This document shows, piece after piece, positions 15,350 through 19,790 of a stretch of DNA of 19,790 nucleotides (position 1 is the stretch's first letter; each line of letters opens with the position of its first letter). This DNA comes from an uncultured Treponema sp. (GTDB taxonomy: Bacteria; Spirochaetota; Spirochaetia; Treponematales; Treponemataceae), in the NCBI GenBank assembly GCA_945833725.1, contig CAMAFU010000007.1:1-19790 (forward strand), read 5' to 3'. The notes beneath the pieces were generated by a model. That model was given only the letters and a program-made list of their open reading frames with translations. It did no database searches and was not told the origin of the DNA. A program made the position numbers and the translations under genes.

Positions 15350-15994
15350 ATGGCAAAAATAAAGCTGACAAAAAATGAGCAGAAAGCACAGAAAGATGCC
15401 TTGAAAATGTATCAAAGGTATCTTCCAACTTTAACGCTTAAAAAACAGCAGCTTCAATCTGAAATCAGAATTATTGATGCGAAGGCAAAAGAAGTTCGCA
15501 AGGCACGGGTTCATCTTGAAGAAGAATTCAAAGTTTGGATTGGTGTTTTTGGAGAAGAAGATGCTTTCAAATCTGATATGGTAACTGTTAGGAATATAAA
15601 AAAAGGGTTCTCGAATATTGCAGGAGTTACTATTCCTGTTTATGAAGGTGCAGAATTTTCCCGCGGTGATTATGATTTGTATTCAACTCCGCTGTGGATT
15701 GATTTGGCCGCCGACAGAATGGAAAAGGCCCTTTCCCTTGATCTGGAAGCCAGTGTTCTTGATGAGCAGGTTAGGTTGCTGGCAAAGGAATTGCGTACTA
15801 CATCACAAAGAGTAAATCTTTTTGAAAAAGTAAAAATTCCAGAAGCAAAGGCAAACATAAAAAAAATCTCAGTATATCTTGGAGATCAGCAGGTTAGTGA
15901 AGTTGTTCGCTCAAAAATTTCAAAGAAAAAAATTGACGAAAGAAACCGTTCTGCTGAAACAAAAGATGAAAATGTAACGGGGGCTCAAAAATGA
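15350..15994 (+). CDS. atpD: V-type ATPase subunit D (central rotor shaft)
   Basis: Subunit D forms the coiled-coil central shaft that turns inside the A3B3 head. The 214-residue product starts MAKIKLTKNEQKAQKDALK and continues with LTLKKQQLQSEI, both typical of the family, and has long helices at both ends around a central insertion (about residues 65-130). The ATG follows TGGGAG (15335-15340). It ends in ATGA, overlapping atpI by 4 nt. Its usual rotor partner, subunit F, is not seen anywhere in the operon. Confidence 0.95.
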   Translation: MAKIKLTKNEQKAQKDALKMYQRYLPTLTLKKQQLQSEIRIIDAKAKEVRKARVHLEEEFKVWIGVFGEEDAFKSDMVTVRNIKKGFSNIAGVTIPVYEGAEFSRGDYDLYSTPLWIDLAADRMEKALSLDLEASVLDEQVRLLAKELRTTSQRVNLFEKVKIPEAKANIKKISVYLGDQQVSEVVRSKISKKKIDERNRSAETKDENVTGAQK

Positions 15995-17955
15995 TAGTCC
16001 CAATGAAAAAAGTCAGTCTTGTTGTTCTTAATAAAGAAAAAAGACAGGCATTGCAGCAATTAAGAAAAACTGGAGTTGTGCATCTTCAGGAAGTTAAAGG
16101 AGAAAGTGATGAGCTTTCTTCCTGCAGAAAACACGCTTCTCAAGTTGCCGGTGCATTGTCCATACTTTCTGAAATTAAAATAAAAGGGAAAGTTGATTAT
16201 AATGCATCTTTAACAGAAGATGAGGCCGTTAATATTGCAGAAAAAGTTCTGTCATTAACGGAAGAAAAAAAATCACTTTTTGCTCAGCAGACTTCATTTA
16301 AAAATGAGCTGGAACGGTTTTCAAAGTGGGGAAATATAAATCCTGAAGATTTTGAATTTCTTGCAGAGAAGGGAATATTCCTCTATATGTACGAAATTCC
16401 TGTGGATAAATACAATTCCCTTGGAGATGATGTAAAAACTCTCCTTGTAGATAAAGACAGAAATCAGGCTCGTTTTCTGTTGATTTCAGATACAAAACTT
16501 TCCTCAGAAGCAACTTCTGGTGTTCTTCCTCCAGAGGCTTATAGGGTTGTTATGCCTTCCTGTTCAACTTCCCTTATAAAAAAATCTCTGGAAGAGAATA
16601 TAAATCGTATGGCAGAAATTGATAAAGAAATTGAGTCTGCCGTATGTTTTATTCCATCTTTAAAAAATGCAGAACACTCTATCAATAAGAAAATCGAATT
16701 TGAAAATCTTTTCAGCGGTATGGGGTGCGAGGAAGACTGTGAAGAAAATGTCAGGTTGTCTTGGCTTACGGGATTTGTTCCTGTGGAAGATGTACCTTCC
16801 ATAAAAAAATGTGCCAAAGACAATAACTGGGCACTCGCTGTTGATGATCCTGGCGAAAATGATGAAGTTCCTACAAAACTGAAGAACAATAAACTGGTGG
16901 AACTGATATATCCTGTAACAGATTTTCTTGGTACTGTACCTGGTTATAATGAATATGATATTTCAAACTGGTTCCTGCTGTTCTTTACTGTTTTTTTTGG
17001 AATGATTTTTGGAGACGGCGGTTACGGAGCTTTGCTGCTTTCTGCCGGTATTTTTTCCATGATTCCGTCATTTAAGGCTAAAAAAACTCCTTCTGCCATG
17101 TCGTTTTTGCTGACTTTGTTAGGATTTGCTACAATGGTTTGGGGAGCCGTAACATGTACATGGTTTGGACTTCGGGTTGATCAGATTCCTGATTTCTTAA
17201 AGATGCTGTCTGTTCCTGCAATTTCAAATGTTACATCAGCTGTTTCTGGCACAAAGCTTTCCCTTATAAGTTCTGGCGGAGATACCGTAAATATTTCTTA
17301 CGAAGCCTGGGTAAAAGAGAACTTGCAGATATTTTGTTTTACGCTGGCTCTTATTCAGCTTTCTGTAGCTCATATTAAGGGAATGGCTAAAAACAGAAAA
17401 TCTTTGAAATTCCTGGGTGAACTTGGTTCTCTTTTGCAGTTATGGGGAATGTTTTATGTAGTTTTGAGCATGGTAGTTGACGGTGTAAGGTTTCCTCTTG
17501 GAATAACACCGGAAACTTACTGGTTATTCTCAAAAGTACCTCTGCCTTATCTTTGTATTGGTTCTATTGCCTTTGGTTTCCTTTTGAGTTTTATTTTTTC
17601 AAATTACGAAGGAAATCTGTTAAAGAGTATATTGGAAAGCTGCAAAAATATTGTTTCTGTTCTTCTTGGAGTTGTAAATGTCTTTTCTGACATTGTTTCG
17701 TATATTCGACTTTGGGCAGTTGCCCTGGCAGGAGGTGCAATTAGTGCAACTGTAAACGAAATGGCAGGTCCTCTTCTTGGACATGCGTTAATGTTTATTT
17801 TTGCAATTTTGATTCTTACGGTTGGTCATGGCTTGAATATGATATTAAATGTTCTTTCCGTAATTGTGCATGGAGTTCGTTTAAATACTCTGGAATTTTC
17901 AAGTCATTTGGGAATGAGTTGGACAGGATTTAAATATAAACCTTTCCAGGAATAA
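15991..17955 (+). CDS. atpI: V-type ATPase membrane subunit I (a subunit)
   Basis: Subunit I provides the ion half-channels beside the K ring and anchors the peripheral stalk. The 654-residue product has a soluble N-terminal half (about 1-310, coiled-coil and alpha/beta) and a C-terminal half with about seven or eight membrane segments. The first includes WFLLFFTVFFGMIFGDGGYG, a block well conserved in the family. The essential channel arginine is R573 in SYIRLWAVALAGGAI, followed by the last membrane helix and GVRLNTLEF. The ATG overlaps the atpD stop; GGGGG at 15979-15983 is the ribosome site. A terminator-containing 254-bp gap follows before atpK. Confidence 0.96.
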   Translation: MIVPMKKVSLVVLNKEKRQALQQLRKTGVVHLQEVKGESDELSSCRKHASQVAGALSILSEIKIKGKVDYNASLTEDEAVNIAEKVLSLTEEKKSLFAQQTSFKNELERFSKWGNINPEDFEFLAEKGIFLYMYEIPVDKYNSLGDDVKTLLVDKDRNQARFLLISDTKLSSEATSGVLPPEAYRVVMPSCSTSLIKKSLEENINRMAEIDKEIESAVCFIPSLKNAEHSINKKIEFENLFSGMGCEEDCEENVRLSWLTGFVPVEDVPSIKKCAKDNNWALAVDDPGENDEVPTKLKNNKLVELIYPVTDFLGTVPGYNEYDISNWFLLFFTVFFGMIFGDGGYGALLLSAGIFSMIPSFKAKKTPSAMSFLLTLLGFATMVWGAVTCTWFGLRVDQIPDFLKMLSVPAISNVTSAVSGTKLSLISSGGDTVNISYEAWVKENLQIFCFTLALIQLSVAHIKGMAKNRKSLKFLGELGSLLQLWGMFYVVLSMVVDGVRFPLGITPETYWLFSKVPLPYLCIGSIAFGFLLSFIFSNYEGNLLKSILESCKNIVSVLLGVVNVFSDIVSYIRLWAVALAGGAISATVNEMAGPLLGHALMFIFAILILTVGHGLNMILNVLSVIVHGVRLNTLEFSSHLGMSWTGFKYKPFQE

Positions 17956-17966
17956 TTTTGCTTGTC

Positions 17967-17986
17967 AGGCAGTTTTCTGTCTTTTT
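17967..17986 (+). terminator. Weak terminator-like hairpin just after atpI
   Basis: AGGCAG (17967-17972) and CTGTCT (17977-17982) form a 6-bp stem with one G-U pair and a TTTT loop, followed by Ts to 17986. It begins 12 nt after the atpI stop. The stem is short, so at most partial termination is expected; the second hairpin at 18030 is better. Confidence 0.4.
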
Positions 17987-18029
17987 GCAAGATATTTAGA
18001 TAAAGACATTGTTTTGTTTTTATCTTTTC

Positions 18030-18051
18030 AGTTTGCGTTGCAAACTTTTTT
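18030..18051 (+). terminator. Intrinsic terminator between atpI and atpK
   Basis: AGTTTGC (18030-18036) and GCAAACT (18040-18046) form a perfect 7-bp stem with a 3-nt GTT loop, directly followed by a T-run (18046-18051). This is a compact but textbook rho-independent terminator, inside the V-ATPase operon, 75 nt after atpI and about 160 nt before atpK. Three G-C pairs make it moderate, so partial read-through is likely. Confidence 0.65.
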
Positions 18052-18087
18052 CGTAAGCCTGTTTCAAATTCCTGTGATGCAACTAGT

Positions 18088-18222
18088 TTGCTGAAGGGAA
18101 TAGAAACGGATGCGATACCTTATGAAAAACAGTTCCTTATGTGCTGCATTAGGTCTGTTGAGTTAGGCCGTTTCTTTTATGATGAAATGGCTTTGCAGGA
18201 GATTAAAAAATGGAATTTTTAG
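18088..18222 (+). other. Short open frame of uncertain status overlapping the atpK start
   Basis: One frame is open from 18004 to a TAG at 18220-18222. Its best start is TTG 18088, giving 44 residues (LLKGIETDAIPYEKQF, then RSVELGRFFYDEMALQEI and WNF at the end). It overlaps the first 13 nt of atpK, as coupled genes do, and its amino-acid mix looks protein-like. Against it: there is no ribosome site before the TTG, no ATG near the front, and the upstream part of the frame runs through the terminator at 18030. It may be a leader ORF, the tail of a decayed gene, or chance. I assign no function. Confidence 0.25.
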
Positions 18223-18638
18223 GTCAGTTAGGTTGTGCTATTGTTATGGGAATTGCGGCTTTGGGGTCTGCTATTGGTATTATGGTTTCCGGTCAGGCTG
18301 CTATTGGTGCATGGAAAAGATGCTATATGTCAAATAAACCGGCACCTTTTATTTTAACAGTTTTTGCCGGTGCACCTTTAACACAGACAATTTACGGTTT
18401 CCTTCTTATGCAGACTATGATGGGTTCTTCTGCTGCCCCAGGATTTAAACTTGGTATAGGTCTTATGTCTGGTATAGCAATGTGTGCTTCTGCTATTGCA
18501 CAGGGAAAGGCCGGTGCTTCTGGTTCTGATGCATTGGGAGAAACAGGAAAAGGTTTTTCTCAGTATATTATGGTAGTCGGTCTTTGTGAAACTGTTGCCC
18601 TTTTCGCAATGGTATTCTCTATGGTTGCCTTGGGATAA
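18210..18638 (+). CDS. atpK: V-type ATPase proteolipid subunit K (c ring)
   Basis: Subunit K forms the membrane ring that carries the ions. The 142-residue product has four membrane helices made of two c-type hairpins, typical of V-type K. The ion-binding carboxylate E127 lies in the last helix (LCETVALFAM). T58 and Q59 in helix 2 (PLTQTIYGF) and Q98 in helix 3 (AIAQGKAG) correspond to T64, Q65 and Q110 of Enterococcus NtpK, a Na+ pump, so Na+ use is suggested. The first hairpin has no acidic residue, as is normal. The ribosome site is CAGGAG (18195-18200). A strong terminator follows. A weak -10 match, TATGAT at 18178-18183, might give atpK its own promoter. Confidence 0.97.
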   Translation: MEFLGQLGCAIVMGIAALGSAIGIMVSGQAAIGAWKRCYMSNKPAPFILTVFAGAPLTQTIYGFLLMQTMMGSSAAPGFKLGIGLMSGIAMCASAIAQGKAGASGSDALGETGKGFSQYIMVVGLCETVALFAMVFSMVALG

Positions 18639-18657
18639 TTTTTAATTTAAACCTTAT

Positions 18658-18700
18658 GCCCGTGTTTTTTAATTGATTGAAAAACACGGGCCTTTTTTTT
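18658..18700 (+). terminator. Intrinsic terminator of the V-ATPase operon
   Basis: GCCCGTGTTTTT (18658-18669) pairs perfectly with AAAAACACGGGC (18680-18691) around a 10-nt loop, then C and eight Ts (18693-18700). It lies 19 nt after the atpK stop. A 12-bp stem with six G-C pairs at the base and a full T-run make this a strong rho-independent terminator. Confidence 0.95.
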
Positions 18701-18716
18701 GCATTTGTTCATTAAA

Positions 18717-18748
18717 TTGATTTTTTTTCTTTATTTTTAGTGTATAAT
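18717..18748 (+). promoter_or_regulatory. Promoter of ispG with perfect -10 box
   Basis: TATAAT at 18743-18748 is a perfect -10. The only -35-like box is TTGATT (18717-18722), 20 bp away, longer than ideal; a TG immediately before the -10 may compensate. The -10 ends 7 nt before the annotated ATG, so transcription should begin at or next to that ATG. Confidence 0.7.
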
Positions 18749-18755
18749 TACTATT

Positions 18756-19790
18756 ATGAAGAATGAAAAAGGTTATTTTGTGCCGAGAAAAGTTTTTATC
18801 GGCGGAAATGAAAATGTTAGAAAAATTCAGATTGGCGGAGATGCTCCTGTTACTGTTCAGACTATGTGGAAAGAGAGTATTCTTGATGTCTGCTGTAATG
18901 ACGATAAACTTAACGGAATTATAAAAAAAATCAATTCGCTGGAAATGCTTGGGTGCGATATAATTCGTTTTGCTGTTCCAGATATGCAGAGTGCTGAAAG
19001 TTTTGTTAAGTTATGTCAGGCTTCTTCTATGCCGCTTGTTGCCGACATTCATTTTGATTACAGACTTGCCCTAAAGTGTCTTGATGGGCCTGTAGGGGCA
19101 ATTAGAATAAATCCTGGGAATATTGGTTCCTTCGAAAATGTAAAAAAAGTTGTTCTGGCATGTCAGAATAAAGGTTGTGCCATTCGTATCGGCGTAAATT
19201 CCGGCTCCCTCCCAAAAGATTTAATGGATAAGGTTGTAGCAGGCAATATTTCCCGCTCTCAGGCTTTAAGCGAAGCTGCTGCCAGAGAATGTGAAACTTT
19301 TGAAGCGCTGAATTTTACGAATTATGTTGTAAGCATGAAAGCGTCCTCTGTAGAAGAAACAGTTCTTGCTAACGAAGATTTTGCTTCTAAATATGATATT
19401 CCGCTTCATATTGGTGTAACAGAAGCCGGTCCCCTTATAACAGGAGTTGTAAAATCTACGCTGGCTTTTAGTCATCTTTTAAACGAGGGAATAGGTTCCA
19501 CAATAAGGGTAAGTCTTTCTTCTTCTCCAGAAAATGAAGTTATTACTGGGCTTGAAATTTTAAGGGAATGTGGTAAAAGAAGTGGTGGTGTAAAACTTGT
19601 CAGCTGTCCAAGATGCGGAAGAATGGGTTTTGATGTTCATGGCTTTATGGAAAGGTGGCAGAACAGACTTCTTTCCACAAAAAAAGATATTACGGTGGCT
19701 GTAATGGGCTGTGTTGTTAACGGTCCTGGGGAAGGCAAGCATGCTGATATTGGTATTGCCGGTGCCGGAGGAAGAGCCATTATTTTTAAA
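18756..19790 (+). CDS. ispG: 4-hydroxy-3-methylbut-2-enyl diphosphate synthase IspG (3' end outside window)
   Basis: IspG (GcpE) is the [4Fe-4S] enzyme converting MEcPP to HMBPP in the non-mevalonate isoprenoid pathway. The frame is open from ATG 18756 to the window end, 345 codons without a stop, close to the usual 350-400. The N-terminal TIM-barrel part shows GGDAPVTVQTM, LVADIHFDYRLAL and GAIRINPGNIG; HIGVTEAGPL follows. The cluster ligands are present: C284 and C287 in SCPRCGR, C319 in GCVVNGPGE, and E326 in the same motif. Only the last few residues are missing. The start is uncertain: ATG 18756 has no room for a ribosome site if transcription begins at the nearby -10, whereas GTG 18780 has AAAAAGG (18766-18772) seven nt upstream. 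The strong terminator before it makes it an independent unit. Confidence 0.96.
   Translation, partial: MKNEKGYFVPRKVFIGGNENVRKIQIGGDAPVTVQTMWKESILDVCCNDDKLNGIIKKINSLEMLGCDIIRFAVPDMQSAESFVKLCQASSMPLVADIHFDYRLALKCLDGPVGAIRINPGNIGSFENVKKVVLACQNKGCAIRIGVNSGSLPKDLMDKVVAGNISRSQALSEAAARECETFEALNFTNYVVSMKASSVEETVLANEDFASKYDIPLHIGVTEAGPLITGVVKSTLAFSHLLNEGIGSTIRVSLSSSPENEVITGLEILRECGKRSGGVKLVSCPRCGRMGFDVHGFMERWQNRLLSTKKDITVAVMGCVVNGPGEGKHADIGIAGAGGRAIIFK

Noticed and set aside
1..19790. CRISPR array, tRNA, rRNA, insertion sequence, prophage or defence system
   Set aside because: No regularly spaced repeats, cloverleaf, transposase, integrase or phage-like genes were seen; all genes belong to known housekeeping or motility families or their usual unnamed neighbours.

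Overview
The window reads as chromosomal DNA of a spirochaete, most likely a Treponema. The evidence is the gene content: a fliR-flhB-flhA-flhF-flhG-(membrane protein)-fliA-(FapA-like) flagellar block, and a V-type ATPase operon in the order E-X-A-B-D-I-K, which I remember as typical of treponemes. Base composition is AT-rich throughout. Every convincing gene is on the + strand. The genus is inference from gene content; no rRNA or marker search was possible.

Positions 2-10409 hold the flagellar type III export and placement block. It contains the 3' part of fliR, then flhB and flhA (export gate), flhF and flhG (SRP-type GTPase and MinD-type ATPase for flagellar number and position), a small two-TM acidic protein, the flagellar sigma factor FliA/WhiG, a FapA-type (DUF342) protein with an N-terminal Jag_N-like domain, a 109-residue charged protein, and a TM/coiled-coil protein with a C-terminal HTH-like segment resembling SwrB/DUF6115. 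Gene ends touch or overlap at many junctions (ATGA at fliR/flhB, 8 nt at flhA/flhF, 0 nt at flhF/flhG, 20 nt after fapA), so this is probably one long operon with perhaps one internal promoter near 5770.

Positions 10410-10868 are non-coding. A GC-rich, palindrome-containing patch (about 10413-10525) looks like a dispersed intergenic repeat. It is followed by an AT-rich leader with candidate promoter and operator-like palindromes before the V-ATPase operon.

Positions 10869-18638 are the V-type ATPase: atpE, a DUF2764-like gene, atpA, atpB, atpD, atpI, atpK. Recognisable C, F and G/H subunit genes are absent. The 254-bp gap between atpI and atpK holds a good intrinsic terminator plus a short open frame that runs 13 nt into atpK, so the proteolipid gene may be expressed separately from the rest. 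AtpK carries the residues known to bind Na+ in Enterococcus NtpK. A strong terminator (18658-18700) closes the operon.

Positions 18756-19790 are the start of ispG (non-mevalonate isoprenoid pathway), running off the window. Its perfect -10 box lies so close to the ATG that the mRNA is either leaderless or starts translation at a downstream GTG.

I did not find an undescribed multi-gene system, CRISPR array, tRNA, rRNA, insertion sequence or prophage. The most interesting points are the reduced V-ATPase subunit set, the I/K terminator, the three little-known proteins around fliA, the ispG start, and the GC-rich element.
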